Positions 55,971-64,000 of a stretch of 64,000 nt of DNA are shown here, piece after piece. The notes beneath the pieces are model-generated. The model searched no databases and was not told the DNA's origin. It worked only from the letters and a program-made list of their open reading frames with translations. The stretch is from Aphanomyces cochlioides. Lineage: Eukaryota; Oomycota; Saprolegniomycetes; Saprolegniales; Verrucalvaceae. The DNA lies in the NCBI GenBank assembly GCA_019828595.1, contig JAHQRK010000035.1, positions 62,001 through 126,000 of the forward strand. Reading direction: 5' to 3'. Each line of letters opens with the position of its first letter. The first letter of the stretch is position 1. The position numbers and the translations under genes are program-made.

Positions 55971-56587
55971 GGCAGATGATCGGCCTTGCCATGCTTGTCA
56001 GCGAGGATCCACTTCAGGAGACCATGCCTACTGTAGACCACCAGCTGCATGTTGCGCAACTCGTAGTAGCAGACCTTGACGGCGCGCAGCAGAGCGAGAG
56101 CCTCCTTTGCCCATTCCTCATAACGCGGCTCGCCGCCTTTCAGAGTCCTACCACAGAACCTCACGGGATGCAGCACTCCATCATAGTCCTGACAAACTGT
56201 CGCCGAAATCGCCCAAGTTGTCGTGTACAACAGGACGTGGAACTCTCGGCCAGGATCGGCATGACGCAAGAGCGGTGTCGACGAGTAGGCGGCTTTCAGG
56301 TCAGCGAACGCACGAACGGCAGCGGGCGACACCAAGCCAAGGCGTAATTCTTCGTCCGAGATCTCGTACAGACAGCTCGCCAAAATCGAGTAGTTCTCGA
56401 TAAATCGGCTATAAAAATTCAGCGAGCCCAGGAACGATTGCATGTCACGGAGGCACTTCGGGAATGGCATGGCTAGGACCGTATCGAGACTCCGTGGCCT
56501 TGCCTCCAATCCTCTGCGGGACACAACATGGCCAAGGAAATCAGTCGCAAATTTTCTGAACTTGCTCTTCAGGGCCGAGATGCTCAC
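55856..56587 (-). CDS. RT thumb/connection and degenerate RNase H of element B
   Basis: FLGHVVSRRGLEARPRSLDT and MQSFLGSLNFYSRFIENYSI are the post-catalytic RT region of Ty3/gypsy elements. The RNase H-like part (FHVLLYTTTWAISATVCQDY, RFCGRTLKGGEPRYEEWAKE) lacks the first catalytic Asp (TTT instead of DAS), so it is probably inactive and kept as a connection domain. It overlaps the next frame at 55856-55970. Confidence 0.75.
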   Translation of the reverse strand: MSISALKSKFRKFATDFLGHVVSRRGLEARPRSLDTVLAMPFPKCLRDMQSFLGSLNFYSRFIENYSILASCLYEISDEELRLGLVSPAAVRAFADLKAAYSSTPLLRHADPGREFHVLLYTTTWAISATVCQDYDGVLHPVRFCGRTLKGGEPRYEEWAKEALALLRAVKVCYYELRNMQLVVYSRHGLLKWILADKHGKADHLPWATILSPWTIRVEQVVELDERWALPIRLMDILHPQMR

Positions 56588-56593
56588 GCCGAA

Positions 56594-56871
56594 CTAGGTC
56601 AAGCGCGCGAGGATACGATCAGTCAGCTCTATGATGCCATCCCACGAATCAGCGCCATCGCTTATGTCGTCGGCGAACGATGTGCGGTTGGCCGGCGGTG
56701 GAAGCTGCGATAAGTCGCATTTAAATCCCAAGGCGAACATATCCACCGGCTCGCCATCAGCATCATCGTCGGCCACCCCTGGTGGCATGTCACAAAGCCA
56801 AACAACGCGTTCGTAATCATCCGCTGGTATATCATCGGCGCATTCTTGAGTCCTTGCGCCATTCGCGTCCA
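56594..56871 (-). pseudogene. RT catalytic segment of element B, downstream of the insertion
   Basis: Contains GLKNAPMIYQRMITNAL in one frame and, after a shift, SFADDISDG, the equivalent of the YxDD catalytic motif (here FADD). It is cut from the rest of RT (59530 upward) by element D. Together they show that the RT was complete before the insertion apart from small shifts. Confidence 0.75.
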
Positions 56872-57315
56872 TTCGAAGTGGAGAAAAATGGTTTTTCACA
56901 CTGAAAACCAGGAGTTACAGACAGAAAATAGGGAATCACAGGCAGAATTTGGGGAACCACAAATTCTTGTATCAATAACAGTACTGTACAACTCTGTGTT
57001 CCTCTCTTGTCAAGCTGGTACGAGAGTCGGGGAAGGTTTCCTCCGCAACACTTTATCTGCAGGGAGTGACGAGGAAATTCCCTCGCGAGGGAGAGAATGA
57101 ATAGAGTTGTCCATTTACGCTAACGTTAGGAGCGGACGACTATTATCCTTGTCAATAACAGAAATAGTGATGAAAACACATAGAGCTTGGATCGTGGATG
57201 TGAATATCCATCGCGACTTGTAAATTGAAGGAGCATTCGTAATCGTCGTCGTGACCGGGCTCAATGAGTTGATAGACTTCTTCTTAAAAGCAATTTCTGC
57301 ATCATGTAACTGTCA

Positions 57316-57390
57316 ACGCCCGTGGCCGACGTGACAGGGTGACGGATGATGAACCTGGAGGTTGCAGGTTCGAGTCCTGGGATTTCCGTC
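57316..57390 (+). other. tRNA-like (SINE-like) segment in both arms of element D
   Basis: Has TGGCCGACGTG (A-box-like, 57323) and GGTTCGAGTCC (a perfect B-box, 57367-57377) 44 bases apart, as in tRNA genes. The anticodon arm cannot be folded with a 7-base loop and the T stem has a mismatch, so it is not a working tRNA. The complement lies in the other arm at about 59010-59085. Confidence 0.5.
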
Positions 57391-57775
57391 GTGGAAATGT
57401 TTAGTCATTTTAAAATTCTTTGCCTCTGTGCCCTCATACACAAAAGCAAGCTGCAGTTTTGGTACCATAACTACTTACGACGTCAATAGCACTTAAGAGA
57501 AGGTCATTAATAGACGCAGAGAGCTACTGAAGAGCGGTCAGTAGTCTGACTTGCTGTGTGGCAGACAAACTTGTTGAATGGGAAACTATTAATGAATTCT
57601 TCGAGTCGGGGTCGAGCGCTAACAGGCAAAGACTGCAAGCCAAAGTGCTATCGTCGATTGACCTAGATCTTCTACCCAGACTCGACGAATTCGTTAACAT
57701 TTTGGTCATTGAGCAAGCTTGTATGCCAGGCAGCAAGTCAGACTACTGGTAGCTCTCCAGTAGCTCTCTGAGTCT

Positions 57776-58144
57776 ATGCATGTCCTGATCTTTAATGATA
57801 CTGATGGTGATCTACTCCTTCGGGTGTCCATGGAAATGACCGTCAAGGCACACGACAAACCCTTGCCCCAAGCAAATAAGAACGTCCTTCCCTTGACAAG
57901 CGTTGATGCTCCTTTGAGGAAACAAGTGACTATTCCATTCAGTGTCGTGGCGTACTTTGACGGTGGCAAAATCTCCCCCATTGAGCCCGAAGTGAACATT
58001 GCGATGGCGGTTGCAACTGCTGGGGGAATGCCTCAATTGTTGCGGGTGGCCAACACCTACAAGCGTTCAAATCCAGTCGAGGAAGAGAAAGATTCGCTGC
58101 CGAGGAAACGATCGAAAGCGAGTGTTGCGTTCATATTGAATTAA
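57776..58144 (+). CDS. Hypothetical protein of element D (122 aa)
   Basis: An open frame that starts in the left arm and covers most of the spacer's first half. It has a beta-rich look (VTIPFSVVAYFDGGKISPIE) and a basic end (KDSLPRKRSKASVAF) that could be a nuclear signal. A second frame, MADKLVEWETINEFFESGSS, occurs in both arms (57558-57752 + and 58669-58863 -) because the arms are complementary. Frames may be parts of one broken gene. No family recognised. Confidence 0.35.
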   Translation: MHVLIFNDTDGDLLLRVSMEMTVKAHDKPLPQANKNVLPLTSVDAPLRKQVTIPFSVVAYFDGGKISPIEPEVNIAMAVATAGGMPQLLRVANTYKRSNPVEEEKDSLPRKRSKASVAFILN

Positions 58145-59529
58145 GTCTTATCCAGTTCCCTCGTCATCATCGTCTTTGTTTCCATCGTGGGCTAATCCTA
58201 CAACCTTGAAGTCAGCTCGCAATCAACTCGTTCGAATGGATAGTCACAGTAGCCGACGCTTCAAAAGCAAACACCTTCGACTAAGTCGCGCCTCTGTCTT
58301 TGTTCAGTGCCACTGCAACCATTTGCAGGTCGCACGCTCAACCCATCCCCTTTGTTTATCCTTTCGGTAAAGTTGGAAGAGCTGCTTCAATGCCACGACT
58401 AAAAGCTCATAGAGCTTTTGGAATCCTCCACGATTGACAGGCTTTGTAGTCTAATCGCAATTTATGATGGGGAATGCAGAGTCGGCAATACCTTTGTATA
58501 CGACTTGATTCGAGTTTTCCTGATTGTGTTGTCATGAATCAATCGCCACTCGGCCGTCGTAGTTCATGCAATGTGAAGTTTACGAACTACAGATGCTATC
58601 ATAACAACTTACAACATCAGTATCACTTAAGATCAGGACATGCATAGACTCAGAGAGCTACTGGAGAGCTACCAGTAGTCTGACTTGCTGCCTGGCATAC
58701 AAGCTTGCTCAATGACCAAAATGTTAACGAATTCGTCGAGTCTGGGTAGAAGATCTAGGTCAATCGACGATAGCACTTTGGCTTGCAGTCTTTGCCTGTT
58801 AGCGCTCGACCCCGACTCGAAGAATTCATTAATAGTTTCCCATTCAACAAGTTTGTCTGCCACACAGCAAGTCAGACTACTGACCGCTCTTCAGTAGCTC
58901 TCTGCGTCTATTAATGACCTTCTCTTAAGTGCTATTGACGTCGTAAGTAGTTATGGTACCAAAACTGCAGCTTGCTTTTGTGTATGAGGGCACAGAGGCA
59001 AAGAATTTTAAAATGACTAAACATTTCCACGACGGAAATCCCAGGACTCGAACCTGCAACCTCCAGGTTCATCATCCGTCACCCTGTCACGTCGGCCACG
59101 GGCGTTGACAGTTACATGATGCAGAAATTGCTTTTAAGAAGAAGTCTATCAACTCATTGAGCCCGGTCACGACGACGATTACGAATGCTCCTTCAATTTA
59201 CAAGTCGCGATGGATATTCACATCCACGATCCAAGCTCTATGTGTTTTCATCACTATTTCTGTTATTGACAAGGATAATAGTCGTCCGCTCCTAACGTTA
59301 GCGTAAATGGACAACTCTATTCATTCTCTCCCTCGCGAGGGAATTTCCTCGTCACTCCCTGCAGATAAAGTGTTGCGGAGGAAACCTTCCCCGACTCTCG
59401 TACCAGCTTGACAAGAGAGGAACACAGAGTTGTACAGTACTGTTATTGATACAAGAATTTGTGGTTCCCCAAATTCTGCCTGTGATTCCCTATTTTCGGT
59501 TTGTAGATTTTCTGTACTCTTCGAAGTGG

Positions 59530-60971
59530 CCCAACGTGCAGATGAAGGCACTGACCTTGCGCGCCAGCTTGGTTGCACGCACGACCCAAAACCCGGATGC
59601 GTTGTCGAGTGATAAGAACCACTGCATCGCGCGGAAATTGGCTAGCATTCCGTCCAGTGTCGGCATCGGTGACCGCATGAGTTCTTGGAGCTCGTTGATA
59701 CCCCGGTAGTCGATACAAAGGCGGATATCTTTGCCACCTTTCTTGAGGACCAGCACGATCGGGGAGGCCCAAGGCGAATTCGAAAAGGTGATCAGCCCAA
59801 AGTCCAACAATCCTCGCAGGAGGTCAAACAGTTTCTTCAGCAGCTCCGGGCGGATGCGCCTTGCTCGTTCAGCCAGCGGCTTTGCCTCACCGACGTCGAT
59901 GTCGCAGACGGCTCCCTTGGCAGGCGGCGGCAGGCCGTTGCCCGACTTGATAAAGAACTTTCGGTACTTGCGGAGGATGACTCTCATTTTCTCTTTTTCT
60001 TCGTCGCTCAATTCATCCTCACCGACATCCAGTTGATCGGGATCGAACGGCTCTACCTCGCGCGGCACTTCAGGGATTATGGCTAGCTGTTGCTCCAATT
60101 CTTCAGTTGACAAATCAATTCCTTCTCGCAGCATTACTTCTTTAGCCATCCGTCGCTGATCCAAGTTGTCGGGCATCGTGTCCATCAGGAAGACTGATGG
60201 CGGAGGCAGCGTGTCCCGAAAATGGCAAGCATGGTAGCAGAAGACAGCATGCATCCTTGGCTCGGCGGCTTCCACCGGATCCAGCGGCGCTTCATGGTCG
60301 TCCACCGATTGCGCAATAGGGGGCCGTTCGTCATCCACGCCGTAGTTACCGTCGCTTTCGCGGGTTGTACGCAGTTTCCCGTCGGCAGTGAGCAAGTGTC
60401 TAGGTGACGGGGGTCGTGGCTCCTTCCAGCTGTTGTCGTCAGCTAACTCGGCCGCAGCTTCATCCAGTCTCGCTCGGTGGTCATCGGGGTAACTCCCTTC
60501 CCAAGCTTCCGCTTTCCATGCTTGATATCTCAAACTGCTCGTGCGCACCATCGGCCGGCTGAGCGGTCGCTCGCCTTGAGCTGAGATTGCTCCGACAACA
60601 GTGTTGGCAGACAGAAACACGTTGCGTTCGCTGACGTTTGTGACCTTGTAGGCTGCTGGTTTGTCGTCGGCGTCTAACGCAGTGGTAATCCAGCGCACAT
60701 CTCGATGGACCCAGTATTCCAGTGTCTCTGGCATCCCTTCGCGCAGCTTGGGTAAAGGCACAACGATTGATCCACCGGGTGGGATGCTCGCATCGCGGTT
60801 CAGGCGCACGTAATTCATGTAGCCACGACTGTAGCGGACCGGCTGGTCGTGCAGTTCGACGTACTCTCCTTCAGGTAGGTTCAGTTCGCGACGACTCGCA
60901 TCCACCATGACACCAGCGCGGAACAGGAAGGAAATCCATCCCAAGGATGGCGTCGAAGCCAGTGTCCCCAA
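59530..60971 (-). CDS. Reverse transcriptase N-terminal part of element B
   Basis: A linker region (VNLPEG-type spacer, acidic DPDQLDVGEDELSDEEKEKM) leads to RT palm and fingers: SPWASPIVLVLKKGGKDIRL, CIDYRGINELQ, FLSLDNASGFWVV with the first catalytic Asp region, and CTLGHFE, where element D interrupts it. The first few residues belong to the protease frame: a TTCC duplication near 60930-60940 shifts the frame just after the ILGMDFL motif. Confidence 0.85.
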
Positions 60972-61191
60972 AGTCGCAGACAGCGATCGGGAAAACGTAA
61001 ACTAGTCCGCGACCAATGGTCAACTTGATGTCTACGATGCCTTGAGTGTTCACAACGGCGGTTCCTCCAAGGCCAGCTATATCAGTCGTCTTCGTTGTGT
61101 CCACTTTCAGGCCGAGCTTCTTGACAACCATGGGATGGATGATGCTCATGTTGGCGCCAGTATCTGCCAGGACCACCACTGCTTGGTCCAT
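60871..61191 (-). CDS. Aspartic protease of element B
   Basis: LADTGANMSIIHP is the retropepsin-type active site and AILGMDFL the second conserved motif. It would process Gag and Pol. Upstream in another frame (61957-61192) a Lys-rich linker (e.g. KNDENPKTLKNQEKSIKIAP) links it to Gag. The frame is lost after GMDFL by the TTCC duplication. Confidence 0.85.
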   Translation of the reverse strand: MDQAVVVLADTGANMSIIHPMVVKKLGLKVDTTKTTDIAGLGGTAVVNTQGIVDIKLTIGRGLVYVFPIAVCDFGDTGFDAILGMDFLPVPRWCHGGCESSRTEPT

Positions 61192-61742
61192 GATTTGCGC
61201 ATTTAGGAATGCGGGTCATGTCGTTCTCGATGAACGTTGTATCTTGCCAGTGACCAAAGTGTTCGCCTTCCTTGAGCCCGTACTCGTCTGACAGCGCCAC
61301 GCAGTCGGCAGCCGAGTAGAAAACAAAAGGTCTGTCGGGAAGGTTGGATGTATTCTTGGTTACAGGGGGAACTTTCAGGAAGCCAACATGGTTGGCGGCA
61401 TTGGCGTCGCGTCGACTATTGATTCTGTCTTCATTCTTAGTTGCTTCTTCAACGCTTGCCGTAACCGCTCGCTCTTGTTGCTTCCTCGTCCATCCACGAA
61501 CCACCTCAAAAAGCTCTTCGAACTCCGTCAGTAAGGTTCTGGTGGGGGCTATTTTTATGGATTTTTCTTGGTTTTTCAATGTTTTTGGGTTTTCGTCATT
61601 TTTCAGTTTTTCTTGGTTTTTTGAGTCAGTGTGCGATGTCCGACGTCCGTCGCGGCTGAGGTATCGCGGTCCCCACGGACTTACAAGTTTAAACAATCCA
61701 AGCTGGGCATGTCGGGGATGTCCAGCCCTTGCAGGAACTCCT

Positions 61743-63125
61743 TCAGCTCGGCAGCTTGTTGACGAGCGGGCACGGATCGGCTTTGTGGTGCGGTGTCGCG
61801 CAGAGTTGACAAGCCTTGAAGCAGTTGATCTCCGGGTGCCCCATGCGTTGGCACAAAGTGCAGAAAACCGTCGACCAGCACAAGCCATCCAACTTGAAGT
61901 GCGTCTTGCCACAGTCACGACAGACCTCGCGACGCGCCTCATGATTGTTGAGCCCAAGAGCGAAGATCTCAGCGCGCACAGAGTCGGTCGCTGCCGCCGC
62001 CAGCTTGGCCATGTCCGTTGGGGTCACAGCGTCCAAGTGGTTGACACGCGGAACCTTTGCACGTTCTTGTCGCTGGTTGCCGCTCAGTTGGGCCGTTCCT
62101 CGTTGGCTGCGATGCTCTCGCAATGCTTCAGTGTGGCGCTGGTCATTCAAGTACTCCTTCAAGTCGTCCATCGAGGTGAAGCGCATCGAGGAGATCCACT
62201 TGGCTTGGCTCGGATCCGCCAGCGAGTTGCAAAAGCACCGTAAGTGGTCGACAAAGTGCTTCCGATTGGTATCGTACTTGGGACCGATCTTCGTGGCAGC
62301 CGCGTTGAAGCGGAAGTGGTACTCGCGGATAGTCTCGTTCTCCTTCTGACGCATTGTGTAGTAGACCTCCTGCTTCGGCACCGGGCTGAGGATGTACTCG
62401 CGGACGAAACTCGCGCGCACAGCCTTCCAAGTGGATCGTTCGTCAGCTCGCAGCTGGTTGTACCAGTCTTGGACGACTCGGCCGACAGTCAGGCGGAACT
62501 TGCGCTTTGCCTCGTCGTCAGTCCATCCGCTGGCGGTCGCATTTTCCTCGAATCGTCGGAGGAAACTTGACGCCGCATCGGTGCCGTCGGCGGATCCGTT
62601 GAATCGCTGCAGCGGTTCGAGCGCGAGGATATGCAGATGGGGAGCATTGTTGGAAGGGAGCCCAACAGGCGCAGCGTCCATGTTCCACTCGTCAAGATCG
62701 TCCTCGTCTTCCTGCACTTGCACAGGGGACTGACCGCCTTGCAACTGCCGCAGCAGATCTTGGTTCTGTCTGACCAGCACCGCGATCAATCTCGCTTGGT
62801 CGTCGGCGGGAGCCATCGGCGATCCATCGGCATCCATGTCTTCATCGTAGCCACCAACATCGCTGTCGTGGCTTTGGAATTCCGCGGGATTGTTTTTGCT
62901 AGAGCGCGATCGCGCGTCTAGGTTGGTCGTAGTGGCGTGGGTCGGTGCCGCTACTGATTGATATTGCCCAAAGGCAGTTGGAGTCTGCCCGTAACGACTC
63001 CTGGATGCCGACATCGCTTGCTTCGCTTGCTCTGACGGGTCCAATTGCATGTCCACCGAAGTGGACGTCTGGTTGTCTGCTGACGCGTCCGACAGCAGGG
63101 TGGCAGGGTTAGCAGGTCTAACCAT
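61743..63125 (-). CDS. Gag of element B (460 aa frame)
   Basis: A single open frame: an acidic N-terminal region (DEDMDADGSPMAPADDQARL), a capsid-like helical region (WTDDEAKRKFRLTVGRVVQD, EYHFRFNAAATKIGPKYDTN), and a zinc-knuckle-like CRDCGKTHFKLDGLC and CTLCQRMGHPEINC. A one-base loss at about 61766 (compared with element A) replaces the normal C-terminus, which continues in another frame to LDCLNL. It would form the cytoplasmic particle that packages element RNA. Confidence 0.85.
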   Translation of the reverse strand: MVRPANPATLLSDASADNQTSTSVDMQLDPSEQAKQAMSASRSRYGQTPTAFGQYQSVAAPTHATTTNLDARSRSSKNNPAEFQSHDSDVGGYDEDMDADGSPMAPADDQARLIAVLVRQNQDLLRQLQGGQSPVQVQEDEDDLDEWNMDAAPVGLPSNNAPHLHILALEPLQRFNGSADGTDAASSFLRRFEENATASGWTDDEAKRKFRLTVGRVVQDWYNQLRADERSTWKAVRASFVREYILSPVPKQEVYYTMRQKENETIREYHFRFNAAATKIGPKYDTNRKHFVDHLRCFCNSLADPSQAKWISSMRFTSMDDLKEYLNDQRHTEALREHRSQRGTAQLSGNQRQERAKVPRVNHLDAVTPTDMAKLAAAATDSVRAEIFALGLNNHEARREVCRDCGKTHFKLDGLCWSTVFCTLCQRMGHPEINCFKACQLCATPHHKADPCPLVNKLPS

Positions 63126-63145
63126 TTCTTCGTTCGTGTGCTCAA

Positions 63146-63165
63146 CCTCCCGGTTTGTGGCACCA
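63146..63165 (-). other. Primer-binding site of element B
   Basis: Minus strand reads TGGTGCCACAAACCGGGAGG two bases after the 5' LTR. The TGG start complements the CCA end of a tRNA. The tRNA species is not identified. Confidence 0.6.
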
Positions 63166-63167
63166 CT

Positions 63168-63915
63168 TGTGGGATGGTCGGATCAGTGAAGTCCGAGCTT
63201 CTCGCCGCAAGAAAAGGGGGTGGAAGGTTAGAGGTCGCCTGGGGCTTTTAGGTGAGCCAGACGCGATCGAAGGAAATGGAAAGGCACGACTGTGGGTTGA
63301 AAGTCCGCAGTAGTTGACCGCTGCTGGAGGAGGGGACGGTGGGGAGGACCGGAAGGGGGTTGGTTGCTCGGTTGCCCACGAGCTACGCCTAGCGTTGACT
63401 GGCGTTGGTGAGGGCGATTGACGGTGCGGGTTTTCGACAGACCCACGGAACTCCTGCAAACTTCTTGGCGCTTAAACTCTCTCGACGGGACGCCACAAAC
63501 TTAGAGGTTCATTCAACGCCAGCCAAAAAGAGCTCTGTCTAACTACTGCTTCTGTTTCCTAAGCTACTCCTAACTTCGCACGCACGCGTGTTAATCCGCT
63601 CGCTCTCGCTCCTTGATTGGTCTTCAGGTCTTGCTCGCCATCTTCATTGGCCATAAACTTCAGTCGCACGCCCGTAGCCTGCTACCAACACTGACTGACT
63701 GCTTGGTCGGCTCGCTCTATTGGCAGTCGTTGCCCTGGCTAGCTGTGTCCTGCTTTTCCATTCATGCCGCCCGCTCGTTGGCCATAATTCGCACACAATC
63801 GAGCACCGAAATCCACTCGCCATCCACAATGATTGGCACTCGTCTGCCAGTAAGATCTCTTCTCCGTGTGTCGGACGTGCGTTGGATCGGTTACGCGAGT
63901 GGCGGCTCTGCCACA
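63168..63915 (-). repeat. LTR of element B (5' LTR in element sense)
   Basis: 748 bp from TGTGGGATGG to GCCACA. Near identical to 49649-50005 for its first 357 bases, then diverged. The window continues outside the element for 85 bases with nothing recognised. Confidence 0.85.
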
Positions 63916-64000
63916 TCAGTATCACGCGGCGTGCGTTACATTGTCTGGTATATCAATTCCCTTCACGACACCTAAGTGTCGATGTTTTGCGGCCATGTAC

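Larger units (their letters stand above)
56882..59519. mobile_element. Element D: 2.6-kb long-inverted-repeat transposon inside the RT
   Basis: Flanked by a perfect 10-bp target duplication TTCGAAGTGG (56872-56881 and 59520-59529), typical in length of Mutator-like elements. The arms of about 880 bp (56924 to about 57806, and about 58606-59497) are near-perfect complements; the spacer is about 800 bp. No transposase is recognised. The outermost 25-40 bases are less well matched. Removing it joins LGHFE to WTRMAQGLKNAP in RT, confirming the site. Confidence 0.85.
49649..63915 (-). mobile_element. LTR retrotransposon B (Ty3/gypsy-like) with dual RNase H and antisense genes
   Basis: LTRs at 49649-50324 and 63168-63915 (TGTGG...CCACA). 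In element sense (minus strand): 5' LTR, primer-binding site, gag, aspartic protease, reverse transcriptase, a degenerate RNase H, a second RNase H, integrase with chromo-like tail; then, on the opposite strand, three accessory genes, then the 3' LTR. A 2.6-kb element (D) sits in the reverse transcriptase. About 11.6 kb without that insertion. No matching target duplication (AATC left, TCAG right). Several small indels break pol. RNase H before integrase is the Ty3/gypsy order. Confidence 0.88.

Noticed and set aside
57316..57390. Functional tRNA gene
   Set aside because: A- and B-box spacing fits but no canonical anticodon arm can be drawn and the T stem has a mismatch.
61082..61957. 291-codon frame as an independent gene
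   Set aside because: Its first third is the Gag zinc-knuckle region read in the wrong frame; the rest is the Gag-protease linker.

Overview
The window looks like oomycete nuclear DNA, most likely Saprolegniales (Aphanomyces, Saprolegnia or Achlya type). The evidence is: very short introns (about 38-44 bp, GT..AG) in several unrelated genes, an ankyrin-repeat/tyrosine-kinase-like kinase with about one ankyrin repeat per exon, a large multimodular nonribosomal peptide synthetase (NRPS), and a dense mix of Ty3/gypsy, Mutator-like, PIF/Harbinger-like and Crypton-like elements. No bacterial-style operons, rRNA genes or CRISPR arrays are visible.

Layout. 1-13197 (+): 3' part of an NRPS gene, read as (partial C)-A-T / C-A-T-E / C-A-T / C-A-T with no thioesterase. 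It has at least six 42-44 bp introns and three frameshift points. 13198-15316: gene-poor spacer with ankyrin remnants and a perfect 30-nt palindrome. 15317-19530 (-): multi-exon ankyrin/TKL kinase gene with several breaks, its 5' part split by a 437 bp TIR element. 19868-23671: internally deleted LTR retrotransposon (A) carrying only gag. 23800-26460: broken CENP-B-like HTH gene and a Mutator-type relic. 26833-30660: Mutator-like element with transposase and an extra ORF. 31440-33672: Crypton-like tyrosine recombinase gene interrupted by a 671 bp foldback MITE. 34331-35434 and 43541-44666: duplicated segment encoding a small secreted protein, one copy intact. 36610-39900: truncated Ty3/gypsy element (C) with integrase end plus an opposing, intron-bearing gene. 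40000-45500: relics and small repeats. 46138-48277: complete-looking PIF/Harbinger-like element. 49649-63915: LTR retrotransposon (B), gag-pol on the minus strand, with two RNase H regions and three plus-strand (antisense) accessory genes. A 2.6 kb long-inverted-repeat element (D) is inserted in its reverse transcriptase.

How the parts relate. The NRPS is the only obvious biosynthetic gene. Its modules are near-identical at nucleotide level except for about 330-400 bp in each adenylation domain that holds the substrate pocket, which suggests cassette-like diversification by recombination. The two most unusual systems are this mosaic NRPS and the antisense gene set of retrotransposon B, whose products share a C-X(9-13)-C-X6-C-X(2-7)-H pattern. 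Many breaks are one- or two-base changes, several in homopolymers, so assembly error must be separated from real decay before genes are called dead.
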